From positions 124,001 through 188,000 of the forward strand of contig NZ_JACHBW010000003.1 in the NCBI RefSeq assembly GCF_014200455.1: a stretch of DNA of 64,000 nt. The letters run 5' to 3'. The translations under genes were made by a program, and so were the position numbers. Shown piece after piece: positions 9,266 to 21,602 of the stretch; position 1 is the first letter of the stretch, and each line of letters begins with the position of its first letter. Under the pieces are notes generated by a model. That model saw only the letters and a program-made list of their open reading frames with translations, did not search any database and had not been told where the DNA came from. This stretch comes from Paraburkholderia bannensis. Its GTDB lineage: Bacteria; Pseudomonadota; Gammaproteobacteria; Burkholderiales; Burkholderiaceae.

Positions 9266-10069
9266 TTGAAGAACGTCATCCACTTTTCTCACGCCAACGG
9301 CTTTCCGGCCTCGACCTACCGCACGCTGTTCGCCGAACTCGGCGATACCTACGAGCTGCGCTACATCGAGCGCATCGGTCATGACACGCGCTTTCCGGTG
9401 ACGCGCGACTGGCCGCACCTCGTCGACCAGTTGCTGGAAGACATCGGCCGCCGTTACGAGTCGCCGGTCTGGCTGATAGGCCATTCGCTGGGCGGCTATT
9501 TGTCGCTGATGGCGGCGCTCAGGAAACCGCAGTGGGTGAGGGGCGTGGTGATGCTCGATTCGCCCGTGATCGCGGGCTGGCGCAGCAGCATGCTCAAGGT
9601 GTCGCAATGGACCGGGCTCGACGAGCGGCTGTCGCCCGCGGCGGCCACGCGCACCCGTCGCACCCAATGGGCGAGCCGCGACGAGGCGTGGCGGCACTTC
9701 CACTCGAAACCGGCGTTCGCGCGCTGGGACGAGCGTGTGTTGTCCGACTATATCGATCACGGTATTCCTCAGACTTCAGCCGATGGTACGCGCACGCTCG
9801 CTTTCGATCGCCGCACCGAATACCTGATCTATCGCACCTTGCCGCACACCTTCGGCACGCGTCTCGCCCACGGCTCGCCGGTGCCGGTCAGCTTCATCGC
9901 CGGCACGCAATCGAAGGAGATGCGCCAGGTCGGCATCGCGGCGACGCGGCGGCTGGCGGGCGAGCGGCTTGAATGGATCGAAGGCAGCCACCTCTATCCG
10001 ATGGAGCGGCCCATCGAGACCGCCCGCGCCGTGCAGCGCATGCTCTACGCGATGGAGAACGGCGGCTGA
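9266..10069 (+). CDS. Alpha/beta hydrolase
   Basis: A 267-residue alpha/beta-hydrolase fold protein. It has the oxyanion region HFSHANGFPAS (6-16), the nucleophile elbow GHSLGGYLS with Ser74, a strand ending VMLDSPV, and the C-terminal His in EGSHLYPMERP. No signal peptide is seen. The substrate is unknown. The start is TTG at 9266 with GGAG at 9251-9254. It follows comEC by about 100 bases in the same direction and precedes pyrG. Confidence 0.85.
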   Translation: MKNVIHFSHANGFPASTYRTLFAELGDTYELRYIERIGHDTRFPVTRDWPHLVDQLLEDIGRRYESPVWLIGHSLGGYLSLMAALRKPQWVRGVVMLDSPVIAGWRSSMLKVSQWTGLDERLSPAAATRTRRTQWASRDEAWRHFHSKPAFARWDERVLSDYIDHGIPQTSADGTRTLAFDRRTEYLIYRTLPHTFGTRLAHGSPVPVSFIAGTQSKEMRQVGIAATRRLAGERLEWIEGSHLYPMERPIETARAVQRMLYAMENGG

Positions 10070-10198
10070 AAATCGGCCAGGGCGCGCGTCCAGTCAAAGG
10101 GCGCGATCGCCCGACCAGATCTTGACAAGTTGTGCGCGGGACGCATGGCGGCGGGGCACAGGATTTGTGCATCGCGCCCAAGCAAAATTCAGGGTTAG

Positions 10199-12756
<2,558 letters not shown>

Positions 12757-12773
12757 CTCCCGCAGTAACGCCG

Positions 12774-12794
12774 CGACGCACTTCATGTGCGTCG
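12774..12794 (+). terminator. Hairpin after kdsA, weak terminator candidate
   Basis: CGACGCAC and GTGCGTCG form an eight-base stem around a TTCAT loop, 18 bases after the kdsA stop. The following bases are T-rich only in patches, so intrinsic termination would be weak. Confidence 0.4.
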
Positions 12795-12969
12795 TGTGCT
12801 TTGATGTTTCGCTTTGTGTTTGTACGCGCCGCTTCGATTGCATGAGCGGCGCGATGGAGGAGCCGTGGCGAGCGGCCCGCCGCAGCGGCAGGTGTCATGA
12901 AGCGATGCCATGCTGCGCAGGAGGGCAAGCGCGCCGCGCCAGATGTACAAGGCAGCGTGGCGGCGCAGC

Positions 12970-12989
12970 GGTTACGGCAGTACGTAACC
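12970..12989. promoter_or_regulatory. Palindrome upstream of eno
   Basis: GGTTACG, six bases, CGTAACC: perfect seven-base inverted arms about 160 bases before eno, in an otherwise empty region. A third GTAACCC lies at 13044-13050. The layout resembles an operator, but no regulator is identified. Confidence 0.35.
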
Positions 12990-13009
12990 CTTGCACCGCA
13001 ACAAGTTGA

Positions 13010-14431
<1,422 letters not shown>

Positions 14432-14481
14432 GCGGATCTGAGCCCGGCAGCGGCCTTGCTGTCACACTTCGTTATCCCTTC

Positions 14482-14518
14482 CGCCGCCCTGCGTTAAGCG
14501 CAGGGCGGCGTGTATTTA
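14482..14518 (+). terminator. Intrinsic terminator of eno
   Basis: A 12-base perfect GC-rich stem (14482-14493 with 14499-14510) around a five-base loop is followed by TGTATTTAT. It separates eno from ftsB. Confidence 0.75.
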
Positions 14519-14531
14519 TCCGGCACTACTC

Positions 14532-14951
14532 ATGCGGCTTGTCACTGTCGTCCTGATCATCCTGCTTGCGCTGATCCAGTATCCGCTCTGGTGGGGCCAT
14601 GGCGGCTGGCTGCGCGTTCACGAACTGCAAGGCGAGCTCGCGAAGCAGCAGAAGCAGAACGACGACGAGAAACTGCGCAACGAACGCATTGCGGGCGAAG
14701 TGCAGGATCTGCAGAACGGCACTGCCGCGGTCGAAGAGCGCGCGCGCTACGAGATGGGCATGGTCAAGGACGGCGAGGTGTTCGTGCAGTTCGTTTCGCC
14801 GAACCAGCCCTTGCCGGCAACGCCTGCGGGATCGTCGAACACCTCGACGCGCGGTGAGATGTCCACGCCAGTCAAGGTGGTGCCGAACCCGGTGTCACGC
14901 GTGCCGGAAAAGCGCCACGGACATAGCAGGGAAGCGAAAAAGGCGGGCTGA
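14532..14951 (+). CDS. ftsB: Cell division protein FtsB
   Basis: FtsB joins FtsL and FtsQ in the divisome and helps activate septal peptidoglycan synthesis. The 139-residue protein has one N-terminal membrane helix (about 3-20, VTVVLIILLALIQYPLWW), then a periplasmic coiled coil rich in Gln/Glu/Asn (about 30-65) and the conserved EERARYEMGMVKDGEVFVQ segment. The C-terminal tail, rich in Pro, Ser and Thr, is longer than in E. coli FtsB. The position after eno is conserved in proteobacteria. Confidence 0.93.
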   Translation: MRLVTVVLIILLALIQYPLWWGHGGWLRVHELQGELAKQQKQNDDEKLRNERIAGEVQDLQNGTAAVEERARYEMGMVKDGEVFVQFVSPNQPLPATPAGSSNTSTRGEMSTPVKVVPNPVSRVPEKRHGHSREAKKAG

Positions 14952-14983
14952 TCCGACCAATTGGTGGCGAGGCGATAGACGAT

Positions 14984-15021
14984 AAAAAAGCGCGGCATCC
15001 GCAAGGATGCCGCGCTTTTTT
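14984..15021. terminator. Bidirectional intrinsic terminator between ftsB and a minus-strand lipoprotein gene
   Basis: AAAAAAGCGCGGCATCC, a GCAA loop, then the exact complement ending in TTTTTT. The A/T flanks let the hairpin end transcripts from both sides. Confidence 0.9.
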
Positions 15022-15041
15022 ATTTGCCGCGAGCGCGCCGC

Positions 15042-15449
15042 TTACCAGCCCCAACCCCAGCCCGGATAACCGTAGCCGACGCCGCCGCCCCAGCCCCGGC
15101 CCCAGCCGCCGCTCGAATAGCTGCCGTAGACGCTGACAGGCGGCGCGTAAGCCCGCGACCAGGCCTGCGCAGCGGCTTCGGCCGCCATTGCCTGCGATTG
15201 CTCGTTGAGCGCCTGCTGGTCGATGGCGTCGTAACGCTTGAGTTCTTCCGGAGACAGCCGCGGCGTCGCCGCGGCCACACCCGATTGACTGGCGGGCAGG
15301 CGGCTGTAGATCGGTGATGGACCGGGCGGGTCCATCGTGCAACCGCTCGTCAGTGCGACGCCCGTGCCGAGCGCCGCGACGGCGATCAGCGAGCAGAGCC
15401 GCGCGTGTGCCAGCGAGTTTGGTGAATCAGGCCCGAAACGCTTGTTCAT
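15042..15449 (-). CDS. Small lipoprotein with Gly/Trp/Tyr-rich tail
   Basis: A 135-residue predicted lipoprotein of unknown function. A signal peptide (hydrophobic core about 21-33) ends in the lipobox LTSGC with Cys37. The middle is Ala/Gln-rich and the last 25 residues are almost only Gly, Trp, Tyr, Ser and Pro. The residues after the Cys (TMD) do not show the plain Asp+2 inner-membrane signal. The ATG at 15449 has GGGGAAG in front and is preferred to the ATG five codons upstream (15464). It stands alone between hslO, on the same strand, and a two-way terminator. Confidence 0.72.
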   Translation of the reverse strand: MNKRFGPDSPNSLAHARLCSLIAVAALGTGVALTSGCTMDPPGPSPIYSRLPASQSGVAAATPRLSPEELKRYDAIDQQALNEQSQAMAAEAAAQAWSRAYAPPVSVYGSYSSGGWGRGWGGGVGYGYPGWGWGW

Positions 15450-15501
15450 GTTTTTCTTCCCCATTCAGACGGCGTATCCCGTTCGTCCGGGGAAGCCAAC
15501 A

Positions 15502-16464
15502 TCAATGACGCTGGTCCGCAGCGGGGGACACACCTTCTGAGAGCCGCGGCGTGGCGAAAAGTTGCGCCACATCGACGGGATCGAACTCGTAGCGCTGGTT
15601 GCAATAATCGCAATGCACTTCCACGTGACCGCGCTCGGCGATCACGCTCTCAGCTTCCTCGCGGCCCAGCATCTTGAGCATTGCGCCCACTTTTTCGCGC
15701 GTGCAACTGCACGAGAAGCGCGTGCCCGTGGGCTCGAAGTGCTGGACGTTCTCCTGCCAGAAGAGGCGGCGGAACAGCGTTTCCGGTTCCTGTTCGAGCA
15801 GTTCCTCGCGCGAGAGCGTGCCGCCGAGCGTGCACACGCGTTCCCACGTATCGGCGTCGAGTTCGTGCGGGTGCGGCACGATGCCGCCATCGCCAGGCAG
15901 CTTCTGCAGCAGCATGCCGACCGCGCGGTCCTCGTTCGCGCCGAGCCACAGGCGCGTGTCGAGCTGCTCGGAGTGATGCATGTAGTGTTCGAGCACTTCG
16001 GCGATCGAGGTGAGCGGGCCGTCTTCGCCGTTCATCGGCACGATGCCCTGGTAGGGCTGCTGGCCGGGCTGCTTGTTGGCCGGATCGAGCGTGATCACGC
16101 AGCGGCCCTGGCCGCTGGCGTTGACGAGCTGGTCGAGCGCGAGATCGTCCGGGAACACCGAAGCATCGTTAGCGTCGATGCCGTCCGACAGACGCGCGGT
16201 CGCGCGCATCGAGAGATCCGAGCTGCACTGCACGACCAGCATGCGCACCGGGCCGTCGCCCAGGATCTGCATGATCAGCGTGCCGTCGAACTTCAGGTTG
16301 GCCGAGAGCAGGGCGCAGGCCGCCATCATCTCGCCGAGCACGGTGCGCACGGGCGCCGGGTACTGCCGGCGCGTGAGCACCTCTTGCCACGTGTTGCGCA
16401 GCGAGACGATCTCGCCCCGCACCGGCGCGGCGCTGAACATGAATTTTTGCAACTGGTCGTTCAC
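15502..16464 (-). CDS. hslO: Redox-regulated chaperone Hsp33
   Basis: Hsp33 is a cytoplasmic holdase switched on by oxidative unfolding; reduced Hsp33 holds zinc through four cysteines. Those are present in the CxC-x30-CxxC form: Cys252, Cys254, Cys285, Cys288 of 320 residues. The N-terminal substrate-binding domain (KFMFSAAPVRGEIVSL onward) is intact. The start is GTG at 16464 with AAGGAA upstream. The same frame stays open far upstream to 19152, but that extension lies across other genes and lacks Hsp33 similarity. Confidence 0.95.
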   Translation of the reverse strand: MNDQLQKFMFSAAPVRGEIVSLRNTWQEVLTRRQYPAPVRTVLGEMMAACALLSANLKFDGTLIMQILGDGPVRMLVVQCSSDLSMRATARLSDGIDANDASVFPDDLALDQLVNASGQGRCVITLDPANKQPGQQPYQGIVPMNGEDGPLTSIAEVLEHYMHHSEQLDTRLWLGANEDRAVGMLLQKLPGDGGIVPHPHELDADTWERVCTLGGTLSREELLEQEPETLFRRLFWQENVQHFEPTGTRFSCSCTREKVGAMLKMLGREEAESVIAERGHVEVHCDYCNQRYEFDPVDVAQLFATPRLSEGVSPAADQRH

Positions 16465-16529
16465 AATCTTTTCCTTCGTTTCGTTCCTGGCGGCGCGTTC
16501 CGTGACGCACAGCGGCTCAAGCCCAAGGC

Positions 16530-17054
16530 TTAGCCGATGCGTACGAGCTGCGCCTTGAAATACTGCCGGCGCTCGGTGTAGACATCCGCATTGCGCTTGA
16601 GGCCGGCGATGTCCGCCTCGCTCAACTCGCGCACCACCTTGGCGGGCGCGCCGAGAATCAGCGAGTTGTCGGGAAATACCTTGCCTTCGGTGACCACCGC
16701 GCCCGCACCAACCAGACAGTTGCGGCCGATCACCGCGCCATTCAAGACCACCGCCTGAATCCCGATCAGCGCGCCTTCCTTGACCGTGCAGCCGTGCAGC
16801 ATGGCCTGATGGCCGATCGTCACGTTCGCTTCCACCGTGAGCGGGTAACCGGGGTCGGTATGCAACACCGCGCCTTCCTGGACGTTGCTGCGCGGGCCGA
16901 CCGAGATCAGCTCGTTGTCGCCGCGTAGCGTAGCGCCGAACCAGACGCTTGAGTCCTCGGCGAGTTCGACCTTGCCGACGATGGTGGCGTTTTCCGCCAC
17001 AAACACGCTTTCGTGAATGCTGGGCGCTGCTTCTCCAAGCTTGTAGATGGCCAC
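16530..17054 (-). CDS. Gamma carbonic anhydrase family protein (left-handed beta-helix)
   Basis: A 174-residue hexapeptide-repeat protein of the YrdA/PaaY group. Repeats such as ATIVGKVELAEDSSVWFGATLRGD and VTIGHQAMLHGCTV build the beta-helix, and the three metal-binding His are present at 65, 82 and 87. Many family members are metal-binding trimers with weak or no carbonic anhydrase activity. The GTG start at 17054 follows CAGGAG; the frame upstream has no family similarity. It lies 65 bases upstream of hslO on the same strand and may share its transcript. Confidence 0.88.
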   Translation of the reverse strand: MAIYKLGEAAPSIHESVFVAENATIVGKVELAEDSSVWFGATLRGDNELISVGPRSNVQEGAVLHTDPGYPLTVEANVTIGHQAMLHGCTVKEGALIGIQAVVLNGAVIGRNCLVGAGAVVTEGKVFPDNSLILGAPAKVVRELSEADIAGLKRNADVYTERRQYFKAQLVRIG

Positions 17055-17226
17055 GGTGTTGCGTCTCCTGTTTTCTTGCGGTGTTCTTGCAATGGCTGCG
17101 TTCCGCGTGCTTTCGGCGCGATTCCGGCAAAAAGGCGGGGCGGCGCAGTGCGGGTGAATCGCGTATTGTAAACGGTTGCGCCCAATGCTTCCGGGGGCGC
17201 ATTTTTCCGCTTCCACACGTTTTCCG

Positions 17227-18099
17227 ATGAGTTCCGTGTTTTCCGCCGCCGACTCCACTCAACTGCTCCCGGCCCACGCCGGCTGGCGCGCCGCCGCGCT
17301 CTCCGCGCTGCGCGAGCGCGATCCGCTCGCCAAAACCGAAGCCGTCGCCGCACTGCATGCACGCACGCTCGATGCGGCGCGCCGTGGCGATGCGCATTGG
17401 GATGCTGCCCGCTTGCTGGATGCGCCCGCCGATCTGCCCGGCCGTCCCGATCGGCCCGAACCGGTCGAGCCGCGCAGCCTGCAGCGCCGCAGCATGAGCA
17501 CGCCGCAAGGGCGCGTGGTGCTCATGCATGCGCTCGCGCACATCGAGTTCAACGCGATCAATCTCGCGCTCGATGCGGTCTGGCGCTTCAGCGGGATGCC
17601 CGATGCCTTCTACGCCGACTGGCTCAAGGTCGCGGCCGAGGAGGCATATCACTTTTCGCTGGTGCGCCAGCGCCTGGCCGACTACGGACACGACTATGGC
17701 GATTTCCCGGCCCACAACGGCCTGTGGGAAATGTGCGAGCGCACCTGCGACGACGTGCTCGCGCGCATGGCGCTGGTGCCGCGCGTGCTCGAAGCGCGCG
17801 GCCTGGACGCCTCGCCGCCCATCCGTGCACGTCTGACGCAGGCGGGCGACCGCGAATCGGCGGCGATCCTCGACATCATCCTGCGAGACGAAGTGGGGCA
17901 CGTGCGCATCGGCAATCACTGGTTCCGCTTCCTGTGCGATCAGCGCGGGCTGGACCCGCATGCGGCGTGGCTCGAACTCGCCGCGCGCTATCACGCGCCG
18001 AAGATGCGCGGCCCGTTCAATGTCGAAGCCAGACGCTCGGCGGGCTTCGACGAAGCCGAACTCGATGCGCTGATCGCCCAGGACGCCGCCGAAAAGTGA
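17227..18099 (+). CDS. DUF455 ferritin-like domain protein
   Basis: A 290-residue protein with the DUF455 ferritin-like four-helix fold. Carboxylate and histidine ligands of a di-iron type site are visible in ALAHIEFNAINLALDA, AAEEAYHFSLVRQRL and LRDEVGHVRIGNHWF. The iron dependence and reaction are inferred from the fold, not shown. The ATG at 17227 is the family-like start, though no Shine-Dalgarno sequence is seen. It is divergent from the gamma carbonic anhydrase gene and followed by a hydrolase. Confidence 0.85.
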   Translation: MSSVFSAADSTQLLPAHAGWRAAALSALRERDPLAKTEAVAALHARTLDAARRGDAHWDAARLLDAPADLPGRPDRPEPVEPRSLQRRSMSTPQGRVVLMHALAHIEFNAINLALDAVWRFSGMPDAFYADWLKVAAEEAYHFSLVRQRLADYGHDYGDFPAHNGLWEMCERTCDDVLARMALVPRVLEARGLDASPPIRARLTQAGDRESAAILDIILRDEVGHVRIGNHWFRFLCDQRGLDPHAAWLELAARYHAPKMRGPFNVEARRSAGFDEAELDALIAQDAAEK

Positions 18100-18132
18100 C
18101 ATCGCGGCGGCCTCTCTGTCAGATTGTGTCGA

Positions 18133-18138
18133 TATAAT
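18133..18138 (+). promoter_or_regulatory. Candidate -10 box of the hydrolase gene at 18169
   Basis: A perfect TATAAT lies 30 bases before the ATG at 18169. No matching -35 box is seen. Confidence 0.5.
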
Positions 18139-18168
18139 CGAACGATCATTCTTTTTTCTGCGAGCGCA

Positions 18169-19068
18169 ATGAACCTTTCCCGATCCGAATTCGTCGCGGT
18201 CAACGGCATCCGCCTGCATGTGCGCCGCTGGGGCGCCGAAGACGCGCCCGTGCTCTTCATGCTGCACGGCTGGATGGACGTGGCGGCCTCGTTCCAGTTC
18301 GTCGTCGACGCGCTGGGCGGCGACTGGCAGGTGATCGCACCGGATATGCGCGGCTTCGGCCTGTCGGACTGGCCGGTGGCGCAGCAGGGCGGCGGCAGCT
18401 ACTGGTTCCACGATTACGTCGCCGATCTCGACGCGCTGCTCGATCATTACGCGCCCGAAAGCGAGGTCAACCTCGTGGGCCATAGTCTGGGCGCCAATGT
18501 GGTGTGCTTCTACGCGGGCGTGCGGCCCGAGCGCGTGCGGCGCGTGGTCGACCTGGAAGGCTTCGGCCTGCCTGCGGCCGTGCCCGCGCAAGCGCCCAGG
18601 CGTGTGCGCGACTGGCTCGACGAAATGCGTTCGCCGCCCCAGTTGCGCCCCTACGCGACGCTTGACGACGTGGCTGCGCGGCTCACGAAGACCAATCCGC
18701 GCCTGCTCCCTGCCCGGGCGCGTTTTCTCGCGCAGCACTGGTCGAAACCCGTGACCGGAGCAAGCGGCGAGGGCGGCTACATATTGCTCGGCGATCCCGC
18801 ACACAAGATGGTGAACCCGGTGCTGTACCGGCTCGAAGAGATCATGGCCGTGTGGGCCTGCGTGAGTGCGAAAGTGCTGCACGTGGAGGCAACGAATTCC
18901 GAAACGCTGGCGCGCATCGCCGGCAAGGTGCCCATCGACGATTTTAAAAAGCGTTTTGAGGCCTTTCCCGACTGGCGCGAGCGCCTGATCGAGGACGCCG
19001 GCCATATGGTCCATCACGATCAGCCCGAGGCCGTGGCGCGCCTGATCGAGGCGTTTTGCGCCGCCTGA
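18169..19068 (+). CDS. Alpha/beta hydrolase
   Basis: A 299-residue alpha/beta-hydrolase with all landmarks: MLHGWMD oxyanion region (31-37), APDMRGFGLSDWP (57-69), nucleophile elbow GHSLGAN with Ser106, and the catalytic His in EDAGHMVHHDQPE near the C-terminus. The epoxide-hydrolase/dehalogenase-like layout does not fix the substrate. The ATG at 18169 lies downstream of a perfect TATAAT. It is followed by the PHP phosphatase in the same direction. Confidence 0.85.
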   Translation: MNLSRSEFVAVNGIRLHVRRWGAEDAPVLFMLHGWMDVAASFQFVVDALGGDWQVIAPDMRGFGLSDWPVAQQGGGSYWFHDYVADLDALLDHYAPESEVNLVGHSLGANVVCFYAGVRPERVRRVVDLEGFGLPAAVPAQAPRRVRDWLDEMRSPPQLRPYATLDDVAARLTKTNPRLLPARARFLAQHWSKPVTGASGEGGYILLGDPAHKMVNPVLYRLEEIMAVWACVSAKVLHVEATNSETLARIAGKVPIDDFKKRFEAFPDWRERLIEDAGHMVHHDQPEAVARLIEAFCAA

Positions 19069-19162
19069 CGCACGCCGTCGGGCAAAGGCTGCGCGGCCGG
19101 GCGTGCCGGGACGGCTTCGCCGCATTGCAGTAAAATGGAAGCTGACTCCCAAGACGCCCGCA

Positions 19163-19993
19163 ATGAACGCCGATCTCCACTGTCACTCCACTGTTTCCGA
19201 CGGCCAGATGGCCCCGGCTGCCGTTGCGCAGCTGGCGAAGGCAGGCGGTGTGCAGCTATGGGCGCTCACCGATCACGACGAGCTCGGCGGCCAGCGCGAA
19301 GCGCGCGAGGCGGCCGAAGCGCTCGGCATGCGTTACCTCTGCGGTGTCGAAATCTCGGTCACGTGGGCCTCGCGTACAGTGCATATCGTCGGTCTGAATG
19401 TCGATCCCGAATGTCCGACGCTGGTCGACGGTCTGGCGCGCACCCGCGACGGCCGCGCCACGCGCGCCGAAGCGATTGGCGAACGGCTGGACGAACTCGG
19501 CATTCCGAACGCCTACGAGGGCGCGCTCCAGTACGTCTCGAATCCCGATCTGATCTCGCGCACGCACTTCGCTCGCTTCCTGGTGGAATCGGGCCGCGCG
19601 CAGAACACTCAGGACGCCTTCACGCGCTGGCTGGGCGACGGCAAACCCGGCTATGTCTCGCACCGCTGGGCCAAACTCGCCGATGCGCTGGGCTGGATCA
19701 AGGCGGCCGGCGGCGAAGCCGTGGTCGCGCACCCCGGGCGCTACAGCTACACGCAGCTCGAACTCGACGCCTTCTTCGGCGAATTCATCGATCTGGGCGG
19801 CAAGGCCATCGAAGTCGTCACCGGCAGCCATACGCCCGATCAATACGGCGAGTATGCTGCGGTGGCGCGCCGCTTTGGCTTCGAGGCGTCGCGCGGTTCC
19901 GATTTCCACGCCAAAGGCCCGGATTCGATCGAGCCGGGCACGCTGCCGCCGCTGCCGTCCGATCTCAAGCCTGTCTGGCAGCGATGGCTGTAG
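19163..19993 (+). CDS. PHP-domain phosphoesterase (3',5'-nucleoside bisphosphate phosphatase, RNase AM family)
   Basis: A 276-residue PHP-domain metal phosphoesterase. The motifs MNADLHCHSTVSDG, LTDHDE, HFARFLVESG, VVAHPGRY and GSDFHAKG supply the trinuclear metal site. The E. coli counterpart YciV (Rnm/RNase AM) hydrolyses 3',5'-bisphosphonucleosides and trims 5' ends of rRNA; assignment here is by similarity. The next gene is yciO, as in E. coli. The ATG at 19163 is chosen because the conserved DLHCH begins at once. A TAAAAT at 19131-19136 could be the -10 box. Confidence 0.88.
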   Translation: MNADLHCHSTVSDGQMAPAAVAQLAKAGGVQLWALTDHDELGGQREAREAAEALGMRYLCGVEISVTWASRTVHIVGLNVDPECPTLVDGLARTRDGRATRAEAIGERLDELGIPNAYEGALQYVSNPDLISRTHFARFLVESGRAQNTQDAFTRWLGDGKPGYVSHRWAKLADALGWIKAAGGEAVVAHPGRYSYTQLELDAFFGEFIDLGGKAIEVVTGSHTPDQYGEYAAVARRFGFEASRGSDFHAKGPDSIEPGTLPPLPSDLKPVWQRWL

Positions 19994-20178
19994 GCGTTAT
20001 GCGTGCCACCTGACCGGCGCGGCCCATCCTCGTCGTTTTCGAGTCTCATCGCGCTTTCACCGGGTCGGCGTTCCAGCGTCGGCTTGCCGCCGCTTCGCGG
20101 TATAACGGGCCTGGTCGAGTCCGGCGAGCGCCCGGCTCGCTTCCCAATCCGCTTCGCCTTGGTTGCCTGATTACTGAC

Positions 20179-20814
20179 ATGTCACAGTTTTTTCGGCTTC
20201 ACCCAGAAAATCCCCAGCCGCGCCTCGTCAAGCAGGCGGTGCAGATCATCCGCGATGGCGGCGTGATCGCGCTGCCCACCGATTCGAGTTATGCGCTCGC
20301 CGCACGTATCGACGATAAACAGGCCGCCGAACGCCTGCGCCGCATCCGTCATCTCGATGAAAAAGCGCTGCTCTCGCTGATGGTGCGCGATCTGTCGGAG
20401 CTGGCCAATTTCGCGATGGTGGACAACCGCCAGTACCGGCTCATTAAATCGGTGACGCCGGGGCCCTATGTGTTCGTGCTCGAAGCGACCAAGGAAGTGC
20501 CGCGCCGCCTCTCGCATCCGTCGCGCAAGACCATCGGGCTGCGCGTGCCGGGGCATCCGATTCCGCTGGCGATCCTCGAAGAACTGGGCGAGCCGCTGCT
20601 CGCCTCGACGCTGATCCTGCCGCCCGACACGGATCCGCTCAACGATCCCGATGAAATCCGCGAGCGCCTGGAAAAACAACTCGATCTGGTGATCGACGGC
20701 GGGGCGTGTCCCTGGGAGCCGTCGACCATCGTCGATCTGAGCGGCCCGGAGCCCGTGCTGGTGCGCGCGGGACGCGGCTCGCTCGCGCCATTCGGGCTGG
20801 CAGGGCAGGCGTGA
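20179..20814 (+). CDS. Sua5/YciO/YrdC-family protein, YciO-like
   Basis: A 211-residue YrdC-like domain protein. It has the family's PTDSSYALAARIDD nucleotide-binding region, a KALLSLMVRDLSELANFA stretch, and SRKTIGLRVPGHPI followed by the Ser/Thr-rich LLASTLILPP. YrdC/TsaC makes threonylcarbamoyl-AMP for the t6A tRNA modification; YciO proteins form a side branch whose in vivo role is less clear. The pairing with the PHP gene favours YciO over TsaC. Confidence 0.82.
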   Translation: MSQFFRLHPENPQPRLVKQAVQIIRDGGVIALPTDSSYALAARIDDKQAAERLRRIRHLDEKALLSLMVRDLSELANFAMVDNRQYRLIKSVTPGPYVFVLEATKEVPRRLSHPSRKTIGLRVPGHPIPLAILEELGEPLLASTLILPPDTDPLNDPDEIRERLEKQLDLVIDGGACPWEPSTIVDLSGPEPVLVRAGRGSLAPFGLAGQA

Positions 20815-20918
20815 TGCGCGCGTGCGTCTTTCAGTGCCAAGCCCCCTAAGCTCCCTAAGCCCTTAAGCCGTCAGCCCCCCACAAACGCCCACGAAGCAGC
20901 GCAGCGCCAGCGCGTTGT

Positions 20919-20924
20919 TACAAT
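20919..20924 (+). promoter_or_regulatory. Candidate -10 box next to the site-2 protease start codon
   Basis: TACAAT ends eight bases before the ATG at 20933. If real, transcription would start at or next to the start codon, giving a leaderless or near-leaderless mRNA. Confidence 0.4.
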
Positions 20925-20932
20925 ACGCCGCC

Positions 20933-21598
20933 ATGGAAGCCACGATCATTCAGACGCTCGTCGTCTACGCCTTGCCCGTCATCTTCGCGATCACGTTGCA
21001 CGAGGCCGCGCACGGCTATGTCGCGCGCCTGCTCGGCGACAACACCGCCTACGTGCTCGGGCGCGTTTCGCTCAATCCGATGCGCCATATCGATCCGGTC
21101 GGCACGATCGCCATGCCGCTGATCCTTTATTTCCTCACGAGCGGCGCGTTCGTGTTCGGCTACGCCAAGCCGGTGCCGATTTCATTCGGCAATCTGCGCA
21201 ATCCGCGCTGGGGCACGCTTTGGGTCGCGGCGGCGGGGCCCGCCTGTAACTTCGTGCAGGCGCTCGTGTGGGGCGTGTTCGGCGTGGCGCTCGCAGTAAC
21301 GGGCGTCGACGAAGCCTTCTTCACGCGCATGGCCGCTGCCGGCGTGGGGGTGAATCTGGTGCTCGGCGTACTCAATCTCTTTCCGCTGCCGCCGATGGAC
21401 GGCGGCCGGGTGCTCGCGGCGCTGCTGCCCACGCGCGCGAGCATTGCGCTCTCGCGCCTTGAGCCCTATGGTTTCATCATCGTGATGGCGCTGCTGGTCT
21501 CCGGCGTCTTCACCCGATTCTGGCTGCGCCCGCTCGTGTCGATCGGCTACGACGTGGTGACGGCAGTGCTTACTCCCCTTGTATCGCTATTCTCATAA
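20933..21598 (+). CDS. Site-2 protease family (M50) membrane zinc metalloprotease
   Basis: A 221-residue intramembrane protease of the short SpoIVFB/YwhC-like group. The zinc motif HEAAH (H23, E24, H27) lies in the first helix pair and the third ligand in NLFPLPPMDGGRV. About five to six hydrophobic helices span the protein; no PDZ or CBS domain is attached. The substrate is unknown. The stop is four bases before the trpS start, so co-expression with trpS, the methyltransferase and perhaps dapA is likely. Confidence 0.9.
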   Translation: MEATIIQTLVVYALPVIFAITLHEAAHGYVARLLGDNTAYVLGRVSLNPMRHIDPVGTIAMPLILYFLTSGAFVFGYAKPVPISFGNLRNPRWGTLWVAAAGPACNFVQALVWGVFGVALAVTGVDEAFFTRMAAAGVGVNLVLGVLNLFPLPPMDGGRVLAALLPTRASIALSRLEPYGFIIVMALLVSGVFTRFWLRPLVSIGYDVVTAVLTPLVSLFS

Positions 21599-21602
21599 GA
21601 TC

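Noticed and set aside
16465..19152. A minus-strand frame stays open from 19152 through hslO, giving over 1200 codons.
   Set aside because: The part upstream of 16464 is antisense or out of frame to well-supported genes, is rich in Arg/His/Ala as GC-rich shadow frames are, and has no family similarity.
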